This document shows, piece after piece, positions 22,811 through 32,403 of a DNA stretch of 64,000 bases. Under the pieces are notes generated by a model that saw only the letters and a list, made by a program, of their open reading frames with translations, made no database searches and had not been told where the DNA came from. Each line of letters starts with the position of its first letter. Position 1 is the stretch's first letter. This stretch comes from Treponema sp. Its GTDB lineage: Bacteria > Spirochaetota > Spirochaetia > Treponematales > Treponemataceae. The translations under genes were made by a program, and so were the position numbers. Location of the stretch: NCBI GenBank assembly GCA_016294035.1, contig JAEDCT010000001.1, positions 154,990 to 218,989 on the forward strand, written 5' to 3'.

Positions 22811-24916
22811 TCAAAAACTGGAAAAAGCATTGCTTTCTTCACTAACAACAGAATCAACATCTTTCCAGATATAGCGGCTCTTGTCTGAAACCTGGCCGCC
22901 CTGAAATGCAAAAGAACAGCTTTTAACAAGTACCTTTGAACTTACAAGCTCAATTGCACGGCAGAGCATTCCATTAACGGAAAAAGATGAACTGCCAAAA
23001 CTTCCATTTGAGTTTCTCAAGGTTACGACTGAACAGGTGGAAGAAGTAAATGTAAGCCTGCATTTATCAAGCATGAAATCACAGTTATCAAGATTCAATG
23101 CAGATATGTATGAAGAAGAAAAACCAGTTAGACCTGAATTCATAATTGTAATTCCTGAATCCACACCACGAACCAGAACGGAGCCTTCATGACTTACAAG
23201 AGAAATTTCACAGTCATCAAATAAAAGAACAGATGAAGCAGAAACAATACACGGATTTGTATGTGAATCAGAATAGCCGTTCTTTGAAATATGAATTCCA
23301 GACATGCTCACCTTTGCCTCGTCAAAGCAAAGAGATGCATCGTTTTCAAGAACAAAGGATGCTTCATTTCCCAGAATCTGACAAGAAACACCGATTATCT
23401 TCTTTTCGCCGCCAGAAATTCTTATGGTCCCACTGACATGAAGGCGGGTAAATTCATTTGAATTAATTACACTAAGAACCTGATCAAAAGAATTAAATGG
23501 ATTCTCGTAACTTCCATCAGCATGGTCATTTACAGAATCTGAAGCAACAAGATAATAATTCATGGTGTCCAGAACAACCTGCTTTTCTGCAACTTCACTT
23601 TTATTGGAACTATCATCAACACTGTAAGCCTTTATCTTTAAGAAAAACGCCTTGTCAGATGGGAGTTCATATTTTATTGAATCTGAAGCTTCCATGTAGT
23701 CTGTCATGGAAACTTCTTCAAAGCTTCTTATCATTGCAGCATCAAATCCAGTCTCAGAAACATGAGCATCACTTATGCTGTACATGACATGAGAATCTTC
23801 TTCACCATCAAATGAAACCTGAAGCATCTTTCTTCCATTTTCATTTACGACAGATGCAATAATCTCAGGTTTGCATGGAGGGTCCTTGTCAAAATCATAT
23901 TCACACGTAAGCTTGCCATGGCACAACCCGTGACTGGAAACCTCAAGGCTTATTGTTCCCTGCAGTTTTTCACCGGTAAATGCATCTGCAAAAAGCTCGT
24001 CTGCAACAAATAACTTGCCTTCATCATTTCGTTTTGTAATGGAATAGCTTGAGTCTGACAAATGAAATCTCATAAGCCCCTCAAGAGTAACATCACACAC
24101 AAGGTCAGGCTTTTCATTGAGAACATATTCAAAAACTGGATTTCCTGGCTCATATTCCACGGACTGCCACCTAATGACATGGGGAACGGACCTGTCAACT
24201 GTAATATTGTCACTAAGCCCATCCCAATATTCATCATCAATCTGGTAAATAAATTTTTTATTCTTGAAACAAATATCATTCCAATCCAGAATTTCAAAAG
24301 GATATTCAATATCATTTGTATCAGAATATGCTGAATATGCATTTTCATTTTCAACGTGCACAATATAATGCAATTTTACAAGACCATTTGTCATTGTGAC
24401 AGGAACATATCTGTCAACAGTATTTTTTTCAGACAACAAAAAAGGTCCTGTTAAATAAGGAGGCTTCTGATTATCGAGGGAATACTTGAATCCATTGGGA
24501 ACCTGAAAACTTTTTCCACCTGAATACTTTCTCACAGGATCAGATGCAACGGACTTAACAAAAGCTGCAGAATCTGCATCAAGAGAACCTGCATTAAAAT
24601 CACTGACTGTATACTCAATTGTATAATCTGACCTGGACTCACCTGTCTTTGAAACACATGAAATTTTTAAGACAACTTTTCCAGTTTCATTTATGACCAC
24701 AGGTCTGTCATAAGAAAATCCAGATTCAAGGGGATCTGAATTTGTCAGAGAATAGAAAACATCAACATCTTCCTCAAGAGCAACAACCAGAGGCTGAATA
24801 TTATTCCAGTTTCCCTCACATGGGCTGAGAATGTTTTTTTTTGAAAATCCAAAGGAAAAAACAGGAAACAGGGTTAAAGACAATGCAGTCAAAACAATTT
24901 TTCTTGAAATCTTCAT
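22811..24916 (-). CDS. Large exported protein with C-terminal beta-helix
   Basis: The 701-residue protein has a signal peptide (KIVLTALSLTLFPVFSFGF). The N-terminal half has repeated beta-sandwich-like segments with VDVFYSLTNSDPLESG and GFKYSLDNQKPPY, which resemble chitobiase/hexosaminidase C-terminal-type domains. Residues about 480-690 look like a right-handed parallel beta-helix (RLHVSGTIRISGG, then CEISLVSHEGSVLV, LTGFSSSYISALNLDN). No enzyme motif was recognised. The start is one base past the phosphoribosyltransferase stop, so the two are linked. Confidence 0.65.
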   Translation of the reverse strand: MKISRKIVLTALSLTLFPVFSFGFSKKNILSPCEGNWNNIQPLVVALEEDVDVFYSLTNSDPLESGFSYDRPVVINETGKVVLKISCVSKTGESRSDYTIEYTVSDFNAGSLDADSAAFVKSVASDPVRKYSGGKSFQVPNGFKYSLDNQKPPYLTGPFLLSEKNTVDRYVPVTMTNGLVKLHYIVHVENENAYSAYSDTNDIEYPFEILDWNDICFKNKKFIYQIDDEYWDGLSDNITVDRSVPHVIRWQSVEYEPGNPVFEYVLNEKPDLVCDVTLEGLMRFHLSDSSYSITKRNDEGKLFVADELFADAFTGEKLQGTISLEVSSHGLCHGKLTCEYDFDKDPPCKPEIIASVVNENGRKMLQVSFDGEEDSHVMYSISDAHVSETGFDAAMIRSFEEVSMTDYMEASDSIKYELPSDKAFFLKIKAYSVDDSSNKSEVAEKQVVLDTMNYYLVASDSVNDHADGSYENPFNSFDQVLSVINSNEFTRLHVSGTIRISGGEKKIIGVSCQILGNEASFVLENDASLCFDEAKVSMSGIHISKNGYSDSHTNPCIVSASSVLLFDDCEISLVSHEGSVLVRGVDSGITIMNSGLTGFSSSYISALNLDNCDFMLDKCRLTFTSSTCSVVTLRNSNGSFGSSSFSVNGMLCRAIELVSSKVLVKSCSFAFQGGQVSDKSRYIWKDVDSVVSEESNAFSSF

Positions 24917-25528
24917 TTATTTGTCCTTAAAAATAGGCTCAAGCACTTCCCTCAATTCAGGATATGGCTTATAAAAATTTTCCTCGAGCTCTTCTTTTGT
25001 CAGGCCAACCAGTTCATGGCTGTTATAGTTAATCCAGTTATTGTTTTCAGGTTTATCAATTTCAAATTTCCTGCACCAGTAATCGGGCTGAACAGGTAAA
25101 ACATCCTTCCACTTGTAGATCTTATAATCATGAACAACAACCTTAATGTTTTCTCTTGGAACACCCTTATCCATGAGAATCCTAACAAGGTAATTCAAGG
25201 TATGTCCCGAGTCAAAAATATCATCCACAAGAAGAATCTTGTCACCGGCACGAAGATATTCAGGAGAATATGTCCATCCATCAATCCTGACCTGAGAATT
25301 TGACTGCACGTCTGAATAACTTCTGGCCACAACGGCTGCGTAAAGAATTGGCTTGTGCTTGTCCTTTAATGCAACCTTGTAATATTCGCTGATAACATTG
25401 GCCATATAGGCACCACCGCGAAGAGACGTGTAAATTACATCAGGAACAAAACCGTCAATCTGATAGATTTTATGAGCAAGCTTGAGTGCATCAATTCTGA
25501 CTTTGTCGTATGGCAAAAATTCTTTCAT
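24917..25528 (-). CDS. Purine-type phosphoribosyltransferase
   Basis: The 203-residue protein has the PRPP-binding loop ILLVDDIFDSGHTLNYLV near residue 115 and an N-terminal YTSLRGGAYMANVISEYY segment. Such enzymes salvage hypoxanthine, xanthine or guanine to nucleotides. The C-terminus with PDYWCRKFEIDKPENNNWI resembles the xanthine/hypoxanthine group. Base specificity cannot be set from sequence. It lies in a run of same-strand genes. Confidence 0.8.
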   Translation of the reverse strand: MKEFLPYDKVRIDALKLAHKIYQIDGFVPDVIYTSLRGGAYMANVISEYYKVALKDKHKPILYAAVVARSYSDVQSNSQVRIDGWTYSPEYLRAGDKILLVDDIFDSGHTLNYLVRILMDKGVPRENIKVVVHDYKIYKWKDVLPVQPDYWCRKFEIDKPENNNWINYNSHELVGLTKEELEENFYKPYPELREVLEPIFKDK

Positions 25529-25538
25529 GATAATTTTC

Positions 25539-26654
25539 CTATTTCAAAACCTTGCCTTTCAACGGCTGATACAAACCTCTGGCACTTACATAGAATGCCT
25601 GAGGACCACTAATTATGATTTTTCCCAAAATTCTGGCCGGACGCGAAGTATCGATCCCGGAATCAGGCAATGAATCAAAAACAACCCTTGCATTTCCCGA
25701 AAGAAAACTTTGTCCCTGAGACGGAATATAATCAACCAAAAGATCACACTGCCACTTTCCGCCTTCAATTTCATAGCCATCAGAAACACTGCCGTCCCAG
25801 ATAACATAGCAGTTTGCATAAAGAGTCGGGTCAGCACAAACTTCCTTAAATGAATAATTATCCTTCAGGGAATCAAATGTAGGTTCCTTGAACAGTTTTT
25901 CCATGGAAGATGCTTTCATTTTAATGGAAGGTATGGCATTGCTCAAAACGATTCTATTTACTTCTACCTGTGCAGCATTGTCCCTTGAGTCTGCAAATAA
26001 TGATTTTGCGGCATCAAAAGAATAGCGCACATCCTTAGCCCTGAGAACATAACTTTTTGCTACTGTGGAAGTGGCATCAAGAGGATGCTCAATCTCATCA
26101 TCAGAAAGTTCAAGCTGCCCTCCAGTATACCTTGGCTCAACCCCAAGCTTAAGGGGATTGACTGCAACAAAAACAGATAGAACTGCTCCCAGAAAAAGAC
26201 CTCCGAGAATACAGTTTCGTACATGAAGTGGATTTACACCAAGAGGCGGGTAATATTTTTTTATTTCACCAGTATCAACATATTTTACAATTGTTGAATA
26301 GTCACCATTTTTTTGAATAAATTCCAAAGCCGATTTTGCGGTCTTGTTGTTAGGATCAAAATCCAGGACATTTAGATAATATTCAATGGCCCTGTCAGTT
26401 TCTCCGTGTCTCAGGAAAATGGCAGCCTGACCAAGGAGAAGATCTGTGTTGTTTACCTTTATTCCCCTGGCCTTTGTAAAGCATCTTGTTGCACTTCCAG
26501 CAACATCGGCATACAAATAGGCAATTCCGCAGGTAACATAGTATTCAAAGACACCATCATAAAGATCAGCATGGGATTCAAGAAGCCTGATTGCCTGCTC
26601 AAATTTCCGCTGTTTCAAGAGATACTTTGCTATGTCCAATGCCGAATCTGCCAT
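25539..26654 (-). CDS. TPR protein with one membrane segment
   Basis: The 371-residue protein has about three TPR repeats in residues 1-125 (KQRKFEQAIRLLESHADLY, RHGETDRAIEYYLNVLDFDP). A single membrane segment follows (ILGGLFLGAVLSVFVAVNPL, about residues 145-165). A 200-residue outer domain ends the protein (YANCYVIWDGSVSDGYEIEGG, split as YVIWDGSVSD and GYEIEGGKWQCDLLVDYI). With no signal peptide, the TPR part is cytoplasmic and the C-terminus outside. Function unknown. It is packed with two more envelope genes. Confidence 0.65.
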   Translation of the reverse strand: MADSALDIAKYLLKQRKFEQAIRLLESHADLYDGVFEYYVTCGIAYLYADVAGSATRCFTKARGIKVNNTDLLLGQAAIFLRHGETDRAIEYYLNVLDFDPNNKTAKSALEFIQKNGDYSTIVKYVDTGEIKKYYPPLGVNPLHVRNCILGGLFLGAVLSVFVAVNPLKLGVEPRYTGGQLELSDDEIEHPLDATSTVAKSYVLRAKDVRYSFDAAKSLFADSRDNAAQVEVNRIVLSNAIPSIKMKASSMEKLFKEPTFDSLKDNYSFKEVCADPTLYANCYVIWDGSVSDGYEIEGGKWQCDLLVDYIPSQGQSFLSGNARVVFDSLPDSGIDTSRPARILGKIIISGPQAFYVSARGLYQPLKGKVLK

Positions 26655-26659
26655 TTAGC

Positions 26660-27895
26660 CTATTTGCTCCTTAATTTTGTCAGGATAGAATCGAGTTCTG
26701 AATTTAGCCTTGCCAGTTCCTTCTCATCAATCTGCCCCTCCTCATTCTTAAGCTGGGCAATATGATCAATAAGATTCTGAATATATTCAGGATCAAGCTG
26801 TTCTTCAGTAACTGCATCTGAATTATACACTAAAGAAGCAGAATTATCATCACCAATGTAGATAGACTTTTCATAGTCCGGTGTCTTGTCTTCAACCAAT
26901 GGCTGATTTGCATCTGAAGACGAAAGAAGTACTGGAGACGGAGCAATATCTGTTGTTCCCTGGAGTGCCTTTGAATTTGCAGACAAAGCAGCACGACCAG
27001 CCTTCAAGTCAGCAAGGAATTTCTTTCCTGCAGGAATATTGTCATCTGTTGCTGTTGATATGTAAAAGGTATAGCATTCGGTCTTGAGGGAATCAAGATA
27101 GGTTGTCTGCCAGTTGATTGCCAGAGCTGAATTATTGTAATTCTTGACTGAATTAAAGCTCTTTGACATCTGAACGGATGGAACCCAGGTAGATTTTGAA
27201 AGAAGATCCTTGTTTCCAAGTGTAACAGCATAAGGCCTTGAAATTCCTGTGCCATTGAGAAGGAACTGAATTGCAGCCTTCTTGTTTGCTGACCTTACCC
27301 AAAGATCCTCGTCCATTGAAAGCATCTGCATTTCAGAATTGATTCTGCTGTGGGCTGCACTTGAAAAGTGACAGTTGCTTTTTTCTCCAAGATTAGTGTC
27401 AAACAACCCCTTGAGTGCGAAAGACTGAAGTGAATCTCCAAGGTTAATGACATAAACAGTAACACGAAGCATATCAAGTTTTGTTGAAGTTGGAATTGAA
27501 GGCATGAAGCTGAAATCAACTACTACCTCAGCCTGATTCCTCACAAGATATGCCATCTGGGCTCCCAATGGAGTCTTTATTGCCTCAGTGAAACATCCGC
27601 CAACCTTTGAAAGCTTATACTCCTTTCGACCAATCTTAAGAGAAAAATATGTAGATGAAAAAGAATCATATGTGCTCAAAAGTGGAATAGGATCTCCCTG
27701 CTCTGGAATTGCATAGAAACCGAAATTTCCGCTTGATCCATCAAGGAAAAGCATTGAATCACCCTTGTTTACTATAAGTTTCTTTGATTCGTAAAGCTCA
27801 CCCTTAAAATCAGATTCACTATCTTGAGCAAAACCAGAAAAAACAAATGCACTCAGGAACAAAATCTCAAATATTTTCTTAACGTTTCTTTTCAT
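26660..27895 (-). CDS. Exported protein of unknown function
   Basis: The 411-residue protein has a signal peptide (KIFEILFLSAFVFSGFAQ). The middle is beta-rich (LRVTVYVINLGDSLQSF, SKSTWVPSVQMSKSF). The last 60 residues are an acidic coiled coil (EYIQNLIDHIAQLKNEEGQI, then LARLNSELDSILTKL). I know no family. It lies five bases upstream of the TPR-membrane gene and three bases after the next TPR gene, so the three are probably one operon. Confidence 0.65.
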   Translation of the reverse strand: MKRNVKKIFEILFLSAFVFSGFAQDSESDFKGELYESKKLIVNKGDSMLFLDGSSGNFGFYAIPEQGDPIPLLSTYDSFSSTYFSLKIGRKEYKLSKVGGCFTEAIKTPLGAQMAYLVRNQAEVVVDFSFMPSIPTSTKLDMLRVTVYVINLGDSLQSFALKGLFDTNLGEKSNCHFSSAAHSRINSEMQMLSMDEDLWVRSANKKAAIQFLLNGTGISRPYAVTLGNKDLLSKSTWVPSVQMSKSFNSVKNYNNSALAINWQTTYLDSLKTECYTFYISTATDDNIPAGKKFLADLKAGRAALSANSKALQGTTDIAPSPVLLSSSDANQPLVEDKTPDYEKSIYIGDDNSASLVYNSDAVTEEQLDPEYIQNLIDHIAQLKNEEGQIDEKELARLNSELDSILTKLRSK

Positions 27896-27898
27896 GTC

Positions 27899-28831
27899 TT
27901 ACTTCCCCTGATACTTGCTGTCAAGAAGTTTCTGTATCAATGCAGCCTTCTGCTTTAAGGTAAATATTTCCTCATCTGAAACAGGTCCCTTGCTTGCCTT
28001 AGAAGTGTTGCCATCAGTTTTGCTTTCTGGAACCGATTCATTCCTTGTGTTTTCTGAAGAAACTGATTCAACAACAGGCCCACTTTGGGAATATGTCATA
28101 TTGTTTGCAGCATTGTATTCAAGCTCAAGAATTCTTTCCCTGGCCTGTGCAAGCTGTTTTCTAAGTTCCTTTGCATCTTCGGTCTGATAGATTCTAAGCT
28201 GTTTCTCATAAGTTTCACGGGCACTCAAATATTCTTCACCAGTAAGTTTAAGCAGATAAAGAAGTTTTTCCTCACGTTCCCGCTGATTAATAAGACTGAT
28301 TTTGAAGAGGCTGTCCTCAACTTTTGAACTTTCGGGAAATTCAGAAACAACCCTTTCATACAGGGTCTTTGCAGTTTCAAATGAATAATCCTCATAGAAA
28401 CACTCTGCAATCCAGAAAAGAGCTGAAGAATACACAGGACTCTCCGGATTTTCATGGCAGAAATCACTGAGTTCAAGGACTGCATTGTCATTCTGACCAA
28501 CATAGTGGAGGATTCGGCCCCTCTGATACTTTACGTTTGGCAACAAAGAACTGTCATTGAAAGTCTGCATAAAATAATTGCAGTCAGATAGAGCATTGGA
28601 AAATTTTTCCATGTTCATTTCGCTCATGATAATCATATACCAGACAGAATCATTTGATACTGATGGATCTGTGGCAGCCTTCCTCAAGAAAAATGCTGCA
28701 TTTGTCCAATCCCCCTTCTGGTATGACAGGTAGCCGTCCAACAGAGAATCATTCTGAATATTCTGAGCATGCACTGATGTCAAAAGCAATGCCAGCAAAA
28801 AAGGCAATAGGTAACGGTGCTTTATTTCCAT
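27899..28831 (-). CDS. Exported TPR protein
   Basis: The 310-residue protein has a signal peptide (LLPFLLALLLTSVHAQ) and five to six TPR-like repeats in residues 25-190 (LDGYLSYQKGDWTNAAFFL, FWIAECFYEDYSFETAKTLY). A coiled-coil segment follows (ELRKQLAQARERILELEY). The C-terminus is Ser-rich. The plan resembles CpoB/YbgF or BamD scaffolds of the periplasm, without clear orthology. It overlaps the end of rpe by ten bases. Confidence 0.7.
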   Translation of the reverse strand: MEIKHRYLLPFLLALLLTSVHAQNIQNDSLLDGYLSYQKGDWTNAAFFLRKAATDPSVSNDSVWYMIIMSEMNMEKFSNALSDCNYFMQTFNDSSLLPNVKYQRGRILHYVGQNDNAVLELSDFCHENPESPVYSSALFWIAECFYEDYSFETAKTLYERVVSEFPESSKVEDSLFKISLINQREREEKLLYLLKLTGEEYLSARETYEKQLRIYQTEDAKELRKQLAQARERILELEYNAANNMTYSQSGPVVESVSSENTRNESVPESKTDGNTSKASKGPVSDEEIFTLKQKAALIQKLLDSKYQGK

Positions 28832-29454
28832 TCCAAGTTCCCCCTGAAAAATGATGAGCCTGAAACAACAATATCAGTTCCCGCATCAAGCACATTTCCA
28901 AGGGTTTCCTGGTTAACGCCACCATCAACAGAAATAAGATATTTAAAGTCCATCTCTTTCTGTATATCGGCAAGTTTCTTAACTTTTTCAATAGTATATG
29001 GTATAAGTTTTTGTCCTCCCCAGCCCGGATTTACTGTCATTACGAGAACCAGGTCAACAAAGGGAAGAAGCTCCTCAATTGCCGAAACAGGAGTTGCAGG
29101 ACAAATTGCCACACCTGCTTTTTTTCCAGCCTCATGAATCATCTGGACACATCGGTCAGCATGATTTGTTGATTCAATATGAAAAGTAACCCAATCTGCA
29201 CCGGCATCAATGTAACTCAATATGGAATTCTCAGGCTTTTCAATCATAAGATGAACATCAAATGGCATCTTTGAATACTTTCGGATAGAAGATATTACAG
29301 GCTGTCCATAGGAAACCTGAGGAACAAAATTTCCGTCCATTACATCAACATGAACAAAGGAAGATCCCTTTTCCTCAATAAGCCTTAAACCATCGGCCAA
29401 ATTACCGAAATCAGCAGAAAGAAGTGATGGTGAAAGATAGCGTTTTGTTTTCAT
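28822..29454 (-). CDS. rpe: Ribulose-phosphate 3-epimerase
   Basis: The 210-residue TIM-barrel enzyme interconverts ribulose 5-phosphate and xylulose 5-phosphate in the pentose phosphate pathway. Motifs seen: SPSLLSADFGNL at the start, HVDVMDGNFVPQ, DVHLMIEKPE, MTVNPGWGGQKLI and SVDGGVNQETL. Length is typical. It lies between an ABC transporter ATPase gene and the TPR operon on the same strand. Confidence 0.96.
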   Translation of the reverse strand: MKTKRYLSPSLLSADFGNLADGLRLIEEKGSSFVHVDVMDGNFVPQVSYGQPVISSIRKYSKMPFDVHLMIEKPENSILSYIDAGADWVTFHIESTNHADRCVQMIHEAGKKAGVAICPATPVSAIEELLPFVDLVLVMTVNPGWGGQKLIPYTIEKVKKLADIQKEMDFKYLISVDGGVNQETLGNVLDAGTDIVVSGSSFFRGNLEWK

Positions 29455-29464
29455 TTTATTAACC

Positions 29465-30265
29465 TTAAATCAATAGCATTTTGTCTGAAACTGAAGATTC
29501 CCAGTCCCCAGATGCACTCTGGAATTTCTTCAGAAGATCACTTACTTCAAGCTTCTGCTTTTCCTCGCCAGAAACATCATAAACAATCTTTCCGTCCATC
29601 ATCATAATAAGTCGGTTTCCGTACTTGATAGCATCTTTCATGTTATGTGTAATCATGAATGCAGTAAGATTATCCTTTTTGATGAAATGTTCAGTCAGGT
29701 CAAGAACCTTTTTTGCAGTCTTTGGATCAAGGGCTGCAGTATGCTCATCAAGAAGAAGAAGCTTTGGCTTTCTAAGTGTTGCCATAAGAAGTGTCAGAGC
29801 CTGTCTCTGTCCACCGGAAAGAAGACCAACCTTTGCACTGAGACGATTTTCAAGTCCAAGCTCAAGAAGTGCAAGTTTTTCCCTGTATTCTTTTCTTTCT
29901 TCTGAGGTAATTCCCCATCTCAACGAACGGAACTGGCCACGTCGGGCTGCAAGGGCAAGATTTTCCTCAATTCCCATGGAAGCAGCTGTTCCCAAAAGAG
30001 GATCCTGGAATACCCTTCCAAGATACTTTGCCCTCTTGTATTCCTTTTGCTTTGTAACATCTATTCCATCAAGAATTATGGAACCTGAATCAACTGAATA
30101 AACACCTGAAATCAAATTTAGCAGGGTTGACTTACCGGCTCCATTTCCACCAATAACAGTTACAAAGTCTCCGTCATTAATTGAAAGTGAAAGTCCCTTG
30201 ATTGCTTTTTTTTCTGTGATCTGACCAGGATTAAATGTCTTATAGATATTGTTTATTTCAAGCAT
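29465..30265 (-). CDS. ABC transporter ATP-binding protein
   Basis: The 266-residue ATPase has Walker A GGNGAGKSTLLNLI, Q-loop VFQDPLLGTAA, signature LLSGGQRQALTLLMA and Walker B LLLLDEHTAAL. It belongs with the permease (COG4120-type) and binding protein (COG2984-type) encoded upstream. Importers of this group in Gram-positive bacteria and spirochaetes have been linked to tryptophan/tyrosine uptake. It overlaps the permease gene by one base. Confidence 0.9.
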   Translation of the reverse strand: MLEINNIYKTFNPGQITEKKAIKGLSLSINDGDFVTVIGGNGAGKSTLLNLISGVYSVDSGSIILDGIDVTKQKEYKRAKYLGRVFQDPLLGTAASMGIEENLALAARRGQFRSLRWGITSEERKEYREKLALLELGLENRLSAKVGLLSGGQRQALTLLMATLRKPKLLLLDEHTAALDPKTAKKVLDLTEHFIKKDNLTAFMITHNMKDAIKYGNRLIMMMDGKIVYDVSGEEKQKLEVSDLLKKFQSASGDWESSVSDKMLLI

Positions 30266-31212
30266 TATTCATCACCCCCGGCATTATTCTGCTTTGGCGG
30301 AATCAGTTTTTTCTTAAGCAAAGGAACTGACAGCGCAATTATTACGACAACCGCAGAAAGAAGCTTCATGTCCTGAGTTTTCATTCCAAGCTGGAGAACT
30401 ATGGCAATGATGAGTCTATATACTATGGAACCAAGAACAACTCCAATAAGAAGCCACCAGAAACCAAAACGCTTTCCAAAGACAACCTCACCAATGATGA
30501 TGGAAGCAAGACCAATTACGATTGCACCGATTCCCATTCCAACATCACCTACCCTCTGCTGCTGGGCAACAAATGCACCGCTTACAGAAACAAGAGCATT
30601 TGCCAGCATAAGTGCGAGAACCTGCATCTTGCTTGTGCTGACTCCCTGGGCCCTGGTCATGGCAGGATTATCTCCAGTTGACCTGATACAGCTTCCGATT
30701 TCAGTTCCAAAAAACCAGTAAAGAACTGCAATTATGATTCCGCAGAAAACAATACCAGTTACAAGGCAAGAAACATTAACGGCATGATCCTTTATGATCT
30801 TGTCAAAGCCAAAAATATTATTGCAAATATTCATTATGGTTACATTCTTTTTGTCCAGCGGAAGATTGGGACGAGCGAGAATGCGAAGGTTAATTGAATA
30901 CAAGGCAAGCATCATGAGAATGCCGGAAAGAATTCCAGGAATCTTCAGTTTCGTTGTAAGGATTCCCGTGCAGAAACCGGCAAGAGAACCTGCAGCACCT
31001 GCAATCAGAATTGCAAGAAAGGGATTGAATCCCTTGAAAACAAGAAGTGCACACACACAACCACCAAGAGCAAAGCTTCCGTCAACAGTCATGTCGGCAA
31101 AATCCAGAATTTTAAATGTAATGTATACGCCAAGAGCCATGATGCCCCAGAGCACACCCTGCGCAACAGCACCTAACCCGGCACCCAAAAAAATTTGAAT
31201 GTTTTCTATCAT
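30265..31212 (-). CDS. ABC transporter permease
   Basis: From ATG 31212 the protein has about 315 residues with eight to nine membrane segments and resembles BPD_transp_2-type permeases (WGIMALGVYITFKILDFAD, GFCTGILTTKLKIPGILSG). A longer frame begins at 31233, but the MIENIQIFLGAGLG start fits the family better. It works with the ATPase and the lipoprotein binding protein. A terminator-like hairpin separates it from the binding-protein gene. Confidence 0.88.
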   Translation of the reverse strand: MIENIQIFLGAGLGAVAQGVLWGIMALGVYITFKILDFADMTVDGSFALGGCVCALLVFKGFNPFLAILIAGAAGSLAGFCTGILTTKLKIPGILSGILMMLALYSINLRILARPNLPLDKKNVTIMNICNNIFGFDKIIKDHAVNVSCLVTGIVFCGIIIAVLYWFFGTEIGSCIRSTGDNPAMTRAQGVSTSKMQVLALMLANALVSVSGAFVAQQQRVGDVGMGIGAIVIGLASIIIGEVVFGKRFGFWWLLIGVVLGSIVYRLIIAIVLQLGMKTQDMKLLSAVVVIIALSVPLLKKKLIPPKQNNAGGDE

Positions 31213-31276
31213 AAGGTTTATTTTACCATACAAGAATCAAACTTTCAATTATTGAAAAAATATGAATTGAAAGAAC

Positions 31277-31310
31277 AAAAAAAAATCGGATTCCAGTTGA
31301 TGAAATCCGA
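31277..31310 (-). terminator. Terminator between binding-protein and permease genes
   Basis: TCGGATT and AATCCGA make a 7-bp stem around an 11-base loop, followed by nine T residues on the minus strand, 25 bases after the binding-protein stop. Partial readthrough would give more binding protein than permease. Confidence 0.8.
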
Positions 31311-31335
31311 CTTTAATTCAAACTGAATTAAGAAT

Positions 31336-32286
31336 TTACTTAATGAGCTCTGCAGGAATTGTCACTCCAATAAGTTCTGCAACTTCCTTGTTGTAGCTGA
31401 ATTCACAATTTGCAAGATACTCGATTGGCATGTCAGCAGGCTTCTTTCCATTCTTGAGAATATCAATTGCCATAGGTGCTGTCTGCTTTCCAAGCTCATA
31501 GTAGTCCAAACCGTATGTACAAAGTCCACCACTTTCCACCATTCCAGTTTCACCGCAATATACAGGAATCTTAGCTTCATTGGTAACAAGTGCAACAGTA
31601 GCCATGCAGCTTGCAATCATGTTGTCTGTAGGAGCATAAATTGCATCAACTTTTCCAACAAGGCTCTGAACAACCTGCTGAATCTCATTTGTATTTGATA
31701 CAGTTGCATCCTGATATGTAAGGCCAAGCTTGTCACATTCCTTCTTTGCCATGTTAATCTGGAAAACTGAATTCTCCTCACTTGAACAATAAAGCATTGC
31801 AATTTTCTTTGCATTAGGAGTAATCTTTGGAATAAGTCCAATCTGAGCTGTAACAGGATTCAAATCAGAAGTTCCACTTACGTTTGTTCCCGGCTTGTCA
31901 TTTTCAACAACGAGGCCTGCTGTTTTTGGGTCTGTAACTGCAGTCACAAGAATTGGAATTGAATCAGTGCGGTTTGCCACTGCCTGAGCTGCAGGTGTTG
32001 CAATGGCAAAAATAAGATCGCATTTTGATGAAACAAGCTTGTCTGCAATTGTAACACAGTTACTCTGGTCTCCCTGAGCATTTTCATAGTCAATGTCAAT
32101 ATTCTGGCCATCAACATATCCAGCTTCCTTAAGTCCATCAACAAAACCCTTGTATGAAGCATCAAGTGCAGGATGCTCAACAAGCTGAATTACACCAATC
32201 TTAGGATTCTTGGATCTTTGAGAACATGCAGTAGATACAAGTGCAAAAAGTACGACAGAAGCAACAGTTAAAATTATCTTTTTCAT
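31336..32286 (-). CDS. ABC transporter substrate-binding lipoprotein
   Basis: The 316-residue protein has a lipoprotein signal peptide ending LVSTAC and an ABC_sub_bind fold (PKIGVIQLVEHPALDASYKG, shown here in part as IGVIQLVEHPALDA; AIATPAAQAVANRTDSIPI; CGETGMVESGGLCTYGLDY). This family binds amino acids such as tryptophan or tyrosine in characterised members; the ligand here is unproven. It is the first gene of the importer operon. Confidence 0.9.
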   Translation of the reverse strand: MKKIILTVASVVLFALVSTACSQRSKNPKIGVIQLVEHPALDASYKGFVDGLKEAGYVDGQNIDIDYENAQGDQSNCVTIADKLVSSKCDLIFAIATPAAQAVANRTDSIPILVTAVTDPKTAGLVVENDKPGTNVSGTSDLNPVTAQIGLIPKITPNAKKIAMLYCSSEENSVFQINMAKKECDKLGLTYQDATVSNTNEIQQVVQSLVGKVDAIYAPTDNMIASCMATVALVTNEAKIPVYCGETGMVESGGLCTYGLDYYELGKQTAPMAIDILKNGKKPADMPIEYLANCEFSYNKEVAELIGVTIPAELIK

Positions 32287-32403
32287 TTTTTACCTTCTAA
32301 TTTTATAGTAGTTTGCATAATAATAATAATAGGAACCTTCAAGTATCGAAGATTCCCAGAATTAAAGTTTTGGCAGCCTCCAGTTTTTCAAGAGGCATTC
32401 AAC

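Noticed and set aside
32376..32396. pnp terminator
   Set aside because: GCCTC and GAGGC pair after the stop codon but no T-run follows on the minus strand, so I do not call it.
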